64,000 bases of DNA from Tistrella bauzanensis (GTDB lineage: Bacteria; Pseudomonadota; Alphaproteobacteria; Tistrellales; Tistrellaceae). The DNA lies in contig NZ_BMDZ01000011.1 of NCBI RefSeq assembly GCF_014636235.1, forward strand, positions 35,190-99,189, given 5' to 3'. Positions 36,932-45,333 of the stretch are shown in pieces; within the stretch, counting starts at the first letter, position 1; each line of letters starts with the position of its first letter. The notes beneath the pieces are model-generated. The model made no database searches. It worked only from the letters and a program-made list of their open reading frames with translations, and had not been told where the DNA came from. The position numbers and the translations under genes are program-made.

Positions 36932-38161
36932 ATGCCTGCCGTGGCCCCCGAAATCCTCGTCTGGGCACGTGAAACCGCAGGGTTCACGGTCGACGAGGCT
37001 GCGCGTCGACTGCCGATTGGCGACGCGCGGGGCAGCACGGCGCGTGAGCGGCTATCCGCTATGGAGGCGGGCAAGGCCGAGATATCCCGCGCAATGCTGG
37101 TGAAGATGGCCACGCTGTATCACCGGCCGCTCCTGACCTTCTATCTGGCGGCACCTCCCAGGACCGGCGATCGCGGCGAGGATTTCCGCACCCTGCCGGA
37201 TCGCCACACCGATGCCGAGCCGCTGATCGATGCGTTGATCCGCGATGTCAGGGCGCGCCAGTCGATGGTCCGCTCGCTCCTCGACGACGAGGATGCCCAA
37301 CCGCTGCCTTTCGTGGGTGGGATGTCGGTCGCGGCCGGCCCGGATGCCGTCGTTGCCGATATCCAGCATCGGATCGGTTTCGACGCCGACAGCTTCCGGG
37401 CCGAACCGAAAGTCGAGGCGGCATTCAACGCCCTCCGCGCGAAGGTGGAGGCCGTGGGTGTGTTCGTCCTGCTGATCGGCAGTCTGGGCAGCCACCACAC
37501 CGCCATCGATGCCGATGCCTTCCGCGGCCTCGCCCTCGCCGACCCGGTCGCCCCCTTCATCGTGATCAACGACCAGGATGCGAAATCTGCATGGTCCTTC
37601 ACGCTGCTGCATGAACTGGCCCATCTCTGGATTGGTGCCGGCGGCGTCAGTGGCCCGCACGCCGACGGCCGGGTGGAACAGTTCTGCAACGATGTCGCCA
37701 GCCGATTCCTGCTGCCGGCGCCGGATCTGGCGACGGTTGCCATCGACCGGCAGATGAATCTCGCCGACATCGCGTCCCGTGTCGAGAGCTTTGCCGATGA
37801 GCGCCGTATCAGCCGGTCTCTGGTGATCTACCGCCTGTTCCGCGACAACCGGCTGTCCGAGGCCGACTGGCGCGCGTTGTCCGATCGCTTCAGGGCAGAG
37901 TGGCGCCAGCGCAGGGCGACACAGCGCGACGAGAACCGCCAAGCCAATGGCGGGCCAAACTACTACACCGTCAGGCAACACCGTATTGGAACGGCACTGT
38001 TGCGTCTTGTGGAACGGACGCTCGGTGAAGGCAGCCTGACTCCCACCAAGGCCGGCAAGGTTCTCGGCGTGAAGCCCCGAAATGTGGTTCCGCTGCTCCG
38101 GTACGTCGCGACACCCACGACGACCCGGTCGACGTCGTCTCGGAGTTCCGGGCATTTCTGA
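36932..38161 (+). CDS. XRE-family protein with ImmA/IrrE metallopeptidase domain
   Basis: A 409-residue fusion of an N-terminal helix-turn-helix (ETAGFTVDEAARRLPIGDA, then LSAMEAGKAEISRAML) with an ImmA/IrrE zinc peptidase. The active site is LLHELAHLWIG (~225), with the second half EQFCNDVASRFLLPAP (~250). Such proteins cleave repressors or act in toxin-antitoxin-like pairs, often next to a PIN/DUF4411 gene, which is not seen here. The last ~20 residues after GVKPRNVVPLL are Ser/Thr-rich and look out of frame. ATG 36932 has a distant GGAGA. Confidence 0.85.
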   Translation: MPAVAPEILVWARETAGFTVDEAARRLPIGDARGSTARERLSAMEAGKAEISRAMLVKMATLYHRPLLTFYLAAPPRTGDRGEDFRTLPDRHTDAEPLIDALIRDVRARQSMVRSLLDDEDAQPLPFVGGMSVAAGPDAVVADIQHRIGFDADSFRAEPKVEAAFNALRAKVEAVGVFVLLIGSLGSHHTAIDADAFRGLALADPVAPFIVINDQDAKSAWSFTLLHELAHLWIGAGGVSGPHADGRVEQFCNDVASRFLLPAPDLATVAIDRQMNLADIASRVESFADERRISRSLVIYRLFRDNRLSEADWRALSDRFRAEWRQRRATQRDENRQANGGPNYYTVRQHRIGTALLRLVERTLGEGSLTPTKAGKVLGVKPRNVVPLLRYVATPTTTRSTSSRSSGHF

Positions 38162-38342
38162 TGCGGCCGGCGTTCTGAAAATGCCCATTGAGACATTCGA
38201 AGACGTCCGCAGCGGCCGTAGGTCTCTTCATCACCATCCGTGATGACCGGATCAGCCATCGGCGTTGGCCGGCGGGCCCGGGGCCGTGGTGGGATGCGGG
38301 GTGCCGGTCAGTCAGGCATGCATCAGTCGGGGAATGTTACCA

Positions 38343-39170
38343 ATGCGCCGCACTCTTCCGCTCACCCGCCGGTTCGATCATCGCATCGGTCCGGTGTTCT
38401 GGGACCGGTTCGGCGATGACGGGCCGGATCTGGTGCTGGTGCATGGCACGCCGTTCAATGCCGCCGTCTGGGCCGAGGTGATGCCGGCGCTGGCGGCGCG
38501 GGCACGGGTGCATGTCTATGATCTGCCGGGTTATGGCCAGTCACGGGTCGCGGCTGGCACCGACATCTCATTGCATGTGCAGAACCGGGTGTTCGCCGAC
38601 TGGGTGGCGCATCTGGGGCTGGCGCGGCCGCCGGTGGTGGTGGGGCATGATTTCGGCGGCGCCACGGTGCTGCGCGCCCATCTGCTCGACGGCGTGGAGA
38701 TGCACAGGCTGGTGCTGGTCGATGCGGTGGCGCTGAGGCCCTGGGGCTCGGCCTTCGTGGCCCATGTCCGCGATCACGCCGCGGCCTTCGCCGGGCTGCC
38801 CGCGCATCTGCACCGCGCGCTGGTCGCGGCCTATGTGGCCGAGGCCGCCCATCGGCCGATCCTGCCCGCGATCCTGGCCGACATCCTGGATGCCTGGGGC
38901 GACGATCATGGCGCCCGGGCGTTCTATGACCAGATCGCCCGCATGGACCCGGCCGCCACCGATGCGGTGGCGCCGCTGCTAGGGCAGGTACGGGCCCCGG
39001 CTCAGGTGCTGTGGGGGCTGGACGATCGCTGGCTGCCAGCCGATCAGGGCCGGGCGCTCGCCGACCGGATCGGCTGCGGTTTTACCGGCGTCGCCAGTGC
39101 CGGCCATCTGCTGCAACTGGATGCGCCGGCAGTGCTGGTGGCGGCGGTGCTGGACCAGTTGCGGTCCTGA
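38343..39170 (+). CDS. Alpha/beta hydrolase
   Basis: A 275-residue alpha/beta-hydrolase-fold protein. The oxyanion region is LVLVHGTPFNAAVWAEVMP (~32). The nucleophile position reads VVVGHDFGGATVLRAH (~97), so Asp replaces Ser at the elbow (GHDFGG), as in haloalkane dehalogenases and epoxide hydrolases. The catalytic His lies in ASAGHLLQLDAP near the end, and the acid is in LWGLDDRWLPAD. An epoxide- or dehalogenase-type hydrolase is therefore likely. It is not linked to its neighbours. Confidence 0.85.
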   Translation: MRRTLPLTRRFDHRIGPVFWDRFGDDGPDLVLVHGTPFNAAVWAEVMPALAARARVHVYDLPGYGQSRVAAGTDISLHVQNRVFADWVAHLGLARPPVVVGHDFGGATVLRAHLLDGVEMHRLVLVDAVALRPWGSAFVAHVRDHAAAFAGLPAHLHRALVAAYVAEAAHRPILPAILADILDAWGDDHGARAFYDQIARMDPAATDAVAPLLGQVRAPAQVLWGLDDRWLPADQGRALADRIGCGFTGVASAGHLLQLDAPAVLVAAVLDQLRS

Positions 39171-39200
39171 CCGCCGCCCCTGTCCCGTCACCGGCTTCGA

Positions 39201-39305
39201 CAGGAAGGCGGCATCGCCAGCGCCGCGGTTGCTGTAGAAGAGCGTGACGTCGCGGGAAAGGCCACGCGCCGCCGCGTCATGGATCATGCTTCGCGACCGT
39301 TCCAC
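39201..39305 (-). pseudogene. Fragment of an FAD/NAD-binding oxidoreductase
   Basis: The minus-strand frame contains SMIHDAAARGLSRDVTLFYS then NRGAGDAAFL. This is the NAD-binding segment of ferredoxin-reductase-type (FNR) oxidoreductases (SMIRxAA...LxYSNR..DAxFL). Nothing homologous precedes or follows it, so only about 30 residues of a normally ~230-residue protein remain. It overlaps the end of the membrane-protein gene. Confidence 0.55.
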
Positions 39306-39802
39306 GCGCGATCTCCCGCTTGCCGGTGGGGGCGGTCTTGTGGCGCGCCTCCGGCCGCAGCAAGCTCCCGCGCCTCCATCGAGGTGAGCCTCATGCCGTC
39401 GCGCATTTGCAAGGCGAGGAGCGTGATGTTCGTCGCGCCGGCGATCAGCTCAACGGCCTGCACGACATAGAAGATCCTATCGAACTCGCCCGCCCACGCC
39501 TTGGAGGCGAGGAACAACGCCGCCGGGATCAGCAAAAGCAGGCCGTTCGCGGCAATGAAGCGCATACGTCTCAGCTTTGTGCCGACAAGCCCTTCCCGCC
39601 GCCCTTGCGAGAGGAAGAAGCCGGAACCGCCCGTCGCCGCCAGCGCCGGCACAAGCAGCAGGAAGCCCCACGGAATAGCCGCCTTGACGGCCACAACGGC
39701 AGATCCGGAGAGGAACAATTCCGACATCGCCGTCGAGAGCCAGAAGGTCGAAACTGTCAGGATGGCCATGATCCCGGCAACCGGATGGATGATCCTTGGC
39801 AT
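39284..39802 (-). CDS. Hypothetical four-helix membrane protein
   Basis: A 172-residue protein with four predicted membrane helices: GIMAILTVSTFWLSTAMSEL, AIPWGFLLLVPALAATGGSG, FIAANGLLLLIPAALFLASK and VVQAVELIAGATNITLLALQ. The C-terminus (GGAPQDRPHRQAGDRAWNG) is unlike the rest. ATG 39802 has AGGAA 6 nt upstream. I do not recognise the family. The flanking fragments suggest it once formed an operon with a flavin oxidoreductase and a monooxygenase-like gene. Confidence 0.6.
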   Translation of the reverse strand: MPRIIHPVAGIMAILTVSTFWLSTAMSELFLSGSAVVAVKAAIPWGFLLLVPALAATGGSGFFLSQGRREGLVGTKLRRMRFIAANGLLLLIPAALFLASKAWAGEFDRIFYVVQAVELIAGATNITLLALQMRDGMRLTSMEARELAAAGGAPQDRPHRQAGDRAWNGREA

Positions 39803-39813
39803 GACGTTTCCTG

Positions 39814-40035
39814 TCACCGGCTGATGGCCCATGCACCAGGTGTCGAGGCAGCAGAGGCAAGCGCGCGGCGAAGATCGTGGATCATGAACCCGGCATTGTC
39901 CTTCCAGACGTCGAGAAGACGGGTCTCGTCGGCAGCATCGAGCGTGAACAGGTTGACGGGAAGGACTGGCGCCGCGTCGACCGCGAACTGGCGTTCAATG
40001 GGGAGTTTCTCGTCCATGGGCTTCACCAGAGACAT
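39814..40035 (-). pseudogene. Truncated antibiotic-biosynthesis-monooxygenase (ABM) domain gene
   Basis: A 73-codon frame starts normally (GGAG 8 nt before ATG 40035) and contains PVNLFTLDAADETRLLDVWK then DNAGFM, the first strand and helix of ABM-domain proteins. It then shifts to unrelated sequence (IHDLRRALASAAS) and stops. A normal ABM protein has about 100 residues with two more strands, so an internal deletion is likely. It is divergent from a MarR gene. Confidence 0.55.
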
Positions 40036-40072
40036 CTCGCGGCTCCGTTCATGTTGTATCCATGGTGTCAAT

Positions 40073-40113
40073 TCGATATGATCGATACATACCTAAATGA
40101 CATGATGATGTCA
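40073..40113. promoter_or_regulatory. Two palindromes in the marR divergent region
   Basis: TCGAT-ATG-ATCGA (40073-40085) and TGACAT-GATG-ATGTCA (40098-40113) are both perfect inverted repeats in the 98-nt AT-rich region between the divergent MarR and ABM-like genes. They are good candidates for MarR binding sites covering both promoters. Confidence 0.55.
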
Positions 40114-40133
40114 ATATAGATAGATGGTAACGA

Positions 40134-40610
40134 ATGAGCGAAGCGACCACGACTCCGAAGGCCGACGCCCTGACCGACCTGATCCTGACCATGTTTCGGG
40201 CAAACAACCTGACGCTCGCATGGGGCGACAGGCTGGTCGCACCCTTCGGGCTGACAAGCGCCCGATGGCAGGTTCTCGGCGCGATCGTCCTTTCACAGCG
40301 ATCCCAGCCGGTGGCGTGGATCGCCCGCGACCTCGGCGCGAATCGGCAGAATGTGCAGCGCATCGTCAACGATCTGCACAAGGAGGAACTGGTCGAGTTC
40401 CAGCCCAACCCTCACCATCGCCGAGCGCATCTGGTGGTGCTGACCGACAAAGGCCGCCGGGCCTACGAGGCCGCGATCAACGCCTACAGCCCCAGGGTCA
40501 ATATGCTGGCGGAGGGTCTTTCGTTTGAAGACATCACGACAGCGCACCGCGTCGTGGCGATGCTGCGAGACAGACTTGAGGGAGAATTGGATGCTGAAAG
40601 GCAGCCCTGA
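40134..40610 (+). CDS. MarR-family transcriptional regulator
   Basis: A 158-residue winged-helix regulator. It has LTSARWQVLGAIVLSQRSQP, then VAWIARDLGANRQNVQRIVN (recognition helix, ~60) and the wing NPHHRRAHLVVLTDKGRRAY. It is divergent from the ABM-domain remnant and membrane protein, which it presumably controlled. Its own frame is intact. It ends inside a terminator hairpin. Confidence 0.88.
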   Translation: MSEATTTPKADALTDLILTMFRANNLTLAWGDRLVAPFGLTSARWQVLGAIVLSQRSQPVAWIARDLGANRQNVQRIVNDLHKEELVEFQPNPHHRRAHLVVLTDKGRRAYEAAINAYSPRVNMLAEGLSFEDITTAHRVVAMLRDRLEGELDAERQP

Positions 40611-40626
40611 CCGGCAGGGTCAGGGC
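40604..40626 (+). terminator. Hairpin at the marR stop codon
   Basis: GCCCTGACC (40604-40612) and GGTCAGGGC (40618-40626) form a perfect 9-bp stem with a 5-nt loop. It includes the stop codon and has no long T-run. The following 40627-40770 shows no gene. Confidence 0.5.
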
Positions 40627-40770
40627 TCAATTGAACCAATAGGTGAAAGTCGCGCCGATGAGAGCGGTCGCGGGGACGCTTCGTGCCAGCGTGTCGTCGC
40701 GTGAGACCTTGGGACAATCGCGCCGCCCCCCCCTGAACGGAGCCTGTGGACAATCCCCGGGATCACGCAC

Positions 40771-42462
40771 CTATCCGATCCGGCGCGGCGCGAAGCTGGC
40801 AGGGTCGGCCGCCGCCCAGTCGGCGGCATAGGGTGTGGCATCGGGCGCCTCGATCAGCACGCCCGACTTCAGGAACGGATACAGCCGGTCGATCGGCACG
40901 ATCTCGTTGGGCGAGCGGCGGTGCAGCAGGTGGCGCGGTTCGAGCTGATCGGGATGGTCCAGGCCGGCGGCCGCGACCAGATCGGCCAGCGCGTGCACGG
41001 TGCGGGCCTGATAGCGGCGCACCCGTTCGGCCTTGTCTTCCACCACCAGCCCCTTCTGGCGATCGGGATCCTGGGTGGCGACACCGGTCGGGCAGCGGCC
41101 GGTATGGCATTTCACCGACTGCACGCAGCCGATCGCGAACATGAAGGCGCGGGCGGCATTGCACCAGTCGGCGCCGATCGCCAGCGCCGCCGCCAGATCG
41201 AAGGCGCTGGTCATCTTGCCGGCCGCCGCGATCTTCACATGCGGCCGGAGCCCCGCGCCGACCAGAGCGTTGCGCACCAGCACCAGCCCTTCGCGCATCG
41301 GCAGGCCCAGATGATCGGAAAATTCGCGCGGCGCGGCACCGGTGCCGCCCTCGGCGCCGTCGACGACGATGAAATCGACCAGGATGCCGGTGCTCAGCAT
41401 CGCCTTGACGATCGCGAAGATCTCATGAGGCTGGCCCACGCACAGCTTGATGCCGACCGGCTTGCCGCCTGACAGGTCGCGCAATTGCTGCACGAAACGC
41501 ATCATGCCTTCAGGCGTGTCGAAGGCCGAATGACGGGCCGGCGAGATGCAGTCCACCCCTTCCGGCACCTTGCGGGTGGCGGCGATCTCGGCGGTGACCT
41601 TGGGGCCGGGCAGCATGCCGCCATGGCCGGGCTTGGCCCCCTGGCTCAGCTTGATCTCGATCATCTTCACCTGATCGAGCCGGGCGGTCTCGGCGAACTG
41701 GTCGGGATCGAAACGGCCCTGATCGTCGCGGCAGCCGAAATAACCTGATCCGAGTTCCCAGACGATATCGCCGCCATGCATGCGGTGATAGGGGCTGAGC
41801 CCGCCCTCGCCGGTGTCGTGATAGAATCCGCCACGCGCGGCACCGGCGTTCAGCGCCTCGATCGCCCGGGCGCTCAACGATCCGAAACTCATCGCCGAGA
41901 TGTTCAGCACCTGGGCGCTGTAGGGCTTCAGGCAGTGCGGGCCGCCCACCATCACCCGGAACGGCTCTGTCGCCACCGGATGCGGCGCCACCGAATGCAC
42001 CAGCACCTCATAGCGCTGGGCATAGACATCCAGCTGGGTGCCCAGCGGCTGGGCATCCTCGTCGCCCTTGGCGCGTTCATAGACCAGCGTGCGGGCCAGC
42101 CGGTTATAGGGCCGGCCCTCCAGATCGTCTTCGACGATATACTGGCGCAGATAGGGGCGCAGATCCTCGAAGATCCAGCGCAGATGCCCCACCACCGGAT
42201 AGTTGACGCGGATGGCATGAACGGTCTGTCGGATGTCGACCACACCCACCGCGATCAGCGGCGCGATCACCAGCAGCGGCCAGGCGTAATCGCCATCCAC
42301 CGCCAGCGCCAGCACCAGGAACAGCAGCCCGGCCAGCACCAGCAGGGCGAAGGCCGCATGGCGCACCGCCCGGTCCAGGAATAGCGGCCGGTCGGCGCCG
42401 CCGGTCGCGTGGGGTTGCGCGCGGCCGCCATCGGCGGTGCGGGTGGTGCCGGCGCTGCTCAT
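40771..42462 (-). CDS. FMN-binding glutamate-synthase-family protein (GltB-like domain)
   Basis: A 563-residue protein with an N-terminal pair of membrane helices (~25-70) and a glutamate-synthase central/FMN domain: SMSFGSLSARAIEALNAGAA, KPGHGGMLPGPKVTAEIA and VDGAEGGTGAAPREF. The Fe-S ligands are CVQSVKCHTGRCPTG (C-x5-C-x4-C). It lacks the glutaminase domain, so it is not complete GltB. Relatives are of unknown substrate. The start overlaps the DapB-like stop by 4 nt, so the two are co-translated. Confidence 0.88.
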   Translation of the reverse strand: MSSAGTTRTADGGRAQPHATGGADRPLFLDRAVRHAAFALLVLAGLLFLVLALAVDGDYAWPLLVIAPLIAVGVVDIRQTVHAIRVNYPVVGHLRWIFEDLRPYLRQYIVEDDLEGRPYNRLARTLVYERAKGDEDAQPLGTQLDVYAQRYEVLVHSVAPHPVATEPFRVMVGGPHCLKPYSAQVLNISAMSFGSLSARAIEALNAGAARGGFYHDTGEGGLSPYHRMHGGDIVWELGSGYFGCRDDQGRFDPDQFAETARLDQVKMIEIKLSQGAKPGHGGMLPGPKVTAEIAATRKVPEGVDCISPARHSAFDTPEGMMRFVQQLRDLSGGKPVGIKLCVGQPHEIFAIVKAMLSTGILVDFIVVDGAEGGTGAAPREFSDHLGLPMREGLVLVRNALVGAGLRPHVKIAAAGKMTSAFDLAAALAIGADWCNAARAFMFAIGCVQSVKCHTGRCPTGVATQDPDRQKGLVVEDKAERVRRYQARTVHALADLVAAAGLDHPDQLEPRHLLHRRSPNEIVPIDRLYPFLKSGVLIEAPDATPYAADWAAADPASFAPRRIG

Positions 42463-43394
42463 GCCCGCACCGCCGTCATGGCCGCGCCGTCGGCCTCATC
42501 AGGCCCGAACAGCAGCACGTCCAGCCCGCGCACCAGCCCGGTCACCCCCGGCACCCGCCGCACCGCCAGCAGCGTGCCGTCGACATAGGCCGCGGCATCC
42601 TTGCCGGCATCATGCGACACCACCAGCCGGGCACCGGCCACGGCGAAATGGGCATCGATCGATGCAGCATAGCCGGGCAGGCGCAGCGAATGCACCTGCA
42701 CGCCGCCGATGGTGCCGCCGCGCAGGGCGGCGTCGCCGATCACCCGGTCGGGCGCCACCGGTTCGGTGCCGGCCGGCATCGGCGGCCTTGCCACCCGGCC
42801 CAGACGCTCCGCCAGTTCGCGCGCGGTGCCCGATGGCGCATCGGGCTTGGCGGGGCCGGCGATCTCGACCACCTCGACATGCGGAATATAGCGGGCGGCG
42901 ATCAGCGAGAACCGGGTGGCCAGGGCCGCGGTGACCGCGAAATTGCCGCTGGCGACCACGCCGCGCCCGGCCGCCCTGGCCGCCCGATCGATATGGTCAT
43001 AAGCCGCGGCATCCAGGCCGGAGGTACCGATCACCACATGCACGCCGGCCGCCAGCGCCGCCTCGACATGGCCGGCAACCGTGGTGGGATGGGTGTAATC
43101 GACCAGCACGTCAATGCCACCCCGGGCGAGTGCGGTAGCCAGGTCGGCATCCACCATCACATCGCCAACCGCGTGACCGGCCTGGGGCTGGCCGACCACC
43201 GCCGCCAGCGTCTGACCGGCGGCCTTGCGCGCAACCCCGGCCACCAGCACCAGATCGGGGCTGGCGGCGATGGCGCGGGCGACGGCATTGCCGGTCCAGC
43301 CGGTTACCCCGGCCACACAGACCCGCAGCGGTGCCGCGGCAGAGGCGGAAGACGAGGCGGACGGGATGGAACCTGCAATCATTGATTGAGCCAT
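42459..43394 (-). CDS. DapB-like dihydrodipicolinate reductase family protein lacking the catalytic His pair
   Basis: A 311-residue protein with the DapB fold. It has NAD(P) loop VAGVTGWTGNAVARAIA (~27), DYTHPTTVAGHVEAAL (~98) and the substrate motif KPDAPSGTARELAERLG (~183). True DapB has E-x-H-H-x3-K before DAPSGTA; here it reads VEIAGPAKPDAPSGTA, so both histidines are absent while Lys remains. Lysine-pathway activity is therefore doubtful. A substrate-shifted reductase is plausible, especially given coupling to the GltB-like gene. The start could also be ATG 43382. Confidence 0.8.
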   Translation of the reverse strand: MAQSMIAGSIPSASSSASAAAPLRVCVAGVTGWTGNAVARAIAASPDLVLVAGVARKAAGQTLAAVVGQPQAGHAVGDVMVDADLATALARGGIDVLVDYTHPTTVAGHVEAALAAGVHVVIGTSGLDAAAYDHIDRAARAAGRGVVASGNFAVTAALATRFSLIAARYIPHVEVVEIAGPAKPDAPSGTARELAERLGRVARPPMPAGTEPVAPDRVIGDAALRGGTIGGVQVHSLRLPGYAASIDAHFAVAGARLVVSHDAGKDAAAYVDGTLLAVRRVPGVTGLVRGLDVLLFGPDEADGAAMTAVRA

Positions 43395-43503
43395 TGATGA
43401 AGCGTTCCTGACGGGGCATGGATGGACGGCGGGGGCGCGGCCGAGCAGGCGGACCCCGGCGCCAAGCCTGACCGCCCCGGCCACCGGATGCAAGCGACCG
43501 CCG

Positions 43504-45333
43504 TCACACCACGCCGTCTGCCGCCCTGGATTGAGCCGGCCGGGCGGTTCGGGTCACTTCCAGCGCACCATTGATCCGCACCACCCGCCCGGCCGCATCG
43601 AAGCCGGGCGCTGCCGCCCCCACCATGTGCATGATCTGCCCGTCCACCCGCAGCAGCCGGAAATCCAGCGGCGCCGGCGTGCCACGCCGGGCACGGCTCA
43701 GCGCGTCCCGCACCCGCGGCCGGTCTTCGGGCAGCACCATCGCCTGGAATTGCGGGGCGTCGATGCCGCTATCCGCCGACATCTCGATACCGAAGGCCTG
43801 GAACAATTCGGCGGCGCACCACACCCGCGCAGCGCCGATCGGCCAGCTCCACGAGGCGATGCCGGCCAGCGACTGGATTTCATGCAGCGACCGGATGCGT
43901 TCCTGGGTCTCGCGGTGTCGGGCTTCCTGGGCGGTGATGTCGTGGATCACGCCCACCAGATGCCGGGTCGGGGGCCGGGGACCATCCTTGCCGGCCGTGG
44001 CGGCGGGCTCGCGGGCCAGCCCGCCCAGCCACCGCAGGAAATGCACGCCGCCACCCGCAGCGGGCACCGTCACGACCACCTCAAGCGTATTGTCGCGACC
44101 GGCCATGACGTCGTCGATGGCAGTCGACAGGGCGTTTCGGTCAGCTTGATGCAGGTGGTTCAGCAGATCGTCCAGATCATGCCGGCCGGCACCGACCGTC
44201 GCGATCGCCGGCATCACCGCGATCCGGCGACCATCGGCGTCGAAATGCCAGATCGACGCGGCACCGCGTTCCAGGGCGTGCAGATGATCGTCTCCACCGG
44301 CAGCCTGTCGGGTGCCGGGCGGACCGCCACGGCGCGGCAGCACCATCAGCATGATGGCGGCGCCGCCGATCAGTCCCAGCATCAACCCCATGCCGGCATC
44401 GGCCATCAGCCGGTCGCGCCAGCCGTCCAGCACCTGCGACCGCGACCGCCCGAGCGTGACCGAGATCGGAAAGCCCGCCACCGGCCGTTCCGCCACCAGA
44501 TCGGCCGACACCGGGCCGCCCGATACAAGATCGGCCGACACCGGGCCGGCTGGCGTCGCGCCCGCCGCGGCATCGGCTGTCATGCGGCGGCGGTGGGGGC
44601 GGTCCAACGCCGTCAGCGGCAGCAGCCGTCCACCCGCATCCGACAGCCCCAGCGCCACCCGGCCAGGATCGGCCGCCGCCACCAGCGGCCCGGCCAGGAC
44701 GTCACGCGACAGCATCATCACCACGACGCCCTTGAAGCCGGCGCCCTGAAGGCCCAATCCCCCACTGGCCGCGTCCCGGCCGCCGGTCTCGTCTTCCATG
44801 GCGGCAATCGCCCGGCTGGCGACCAGAACGTGCCGGTCGTCGCCATTGCCGCCGGCCTCCCCGGTGCCGGCGATGGTCAGGAACATGCCGTCGCGCATCA
44901 GTTGCTGGGCATAGGCCGGCTGCAGGGGCCGGGCACGGTGGTGCACCGCGAAAACCGGCGCATCGGCCGTGGCCAGCGCCGGCGATGGCACATCGCCAAC
45001 GCCGCCGCGCACCTGTCCCTGGTCATCCATCGCCCAGATGGCGGTGGGCACAAGCCCTGGCGACACGGCGCGCTGCAGGATCTGCACGACCGTCGGGGCA
45101 TCCATCGCCGGAAAACCCGCCGCCAGCAGCCGGGCAGATGCCAGCGTCAGCGAAGCCTCCACACCCTGCATCACACCCTGGACCGTCCGTTCCAGGCCGG
45201 TCGCATCATGCAGAAGCTGCCGCTCGGTTTCGACGATCACCTGGCGACGCTGGTCCTGGATGCGCACGATCTGGAATGCGGCACACCCCAATGCCAGCAC
45301 CGCCAGCGTCACGCCCCAGATCTTCCGATCCAT
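43504..45333 (-). CDS. Membrane-bound PAS sensor protein without a recognised output domain
   Basis: A 609-residue protein with a membrane helix (IWGVTLAVLALGCAAFQIVR), a ~300-residue periplasmic sensor region resembling dCache-type folds and a second helix (MGLMLGLIGGAAIMLMVLP, ~328). Two PAS-like domains follow (~355-460 with HLVGVIHDITAQEARHRET; ~475-590 with LPEDRPRVRDALSRARRG). No kinase, GGDEF, EAL or chemotaxis domain follows; the protein simply ends. It may act through partners or be a truncated diguanylate cyclase or kinase. Confidence 0.75.
   Translation of the reverse strand: MDRKIWGVTLAVLALGCAAFQIVRIQDQRRQVIVETERQLLHDATGLERTVQGVMQGVEASLTLASARLLAAGFPAMDAPTVVQILQRAVSPGLVPTAIWAMDDQGQVRGGVGDVPSPALATADAPVFAVHHRARPLQPAYAQQLMRDGMFLTIAGTGEAGGNGDDRHVLVASRAIAAMEDETGGRDAASGGLGLQGAGFKGVVVMMLSRDVLAGPLVAAADPGRVALGLSDAGGRLLPLTALDRPHRRRMTADAAAGATPAGPVSADLVSGGPVSADLVAERPVAGFPISVTLGRSRSQVLDGWRDRLMADAGMGLMLGLIGGAAIMLMVLPRRGGPPGTRQAAGGDDHLHALERGAASIWHFDADGRRIAVMPAIATVGAGRHDLDDLLNHLHQADRNALSTAIDDVMAGRDNTLEVVVTVPAAGGGVHFLRWLGGLAREPAATAGKDGPRPPTRHLVGVIHDITAQEARHRETQERIRSLHEIQSLAGIASWSWPIGAARVWCAAELFQAFGIEMSADSGIDAPQFQAMVLPEDRPRVRDALSRARRGTPAPLDFRLLRVDGQIMHMVGAAAPGFDAAGRVVRINGALEVTRTARPAQSRAADGVV
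44498..44548. repeat. 21-bp direct repeat inside the PAS sensor gene
   Basis: A 21-nt sequence beginning AGATCGGCCGACACC occurs at 44498-44518 and again at 44528-44548. It encodes the repeated peptide GPVSADLV in the periplasmic region just before the second membrane helix. It is a recent in-frame duplication of 30 nt. Confidence 0.8.
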
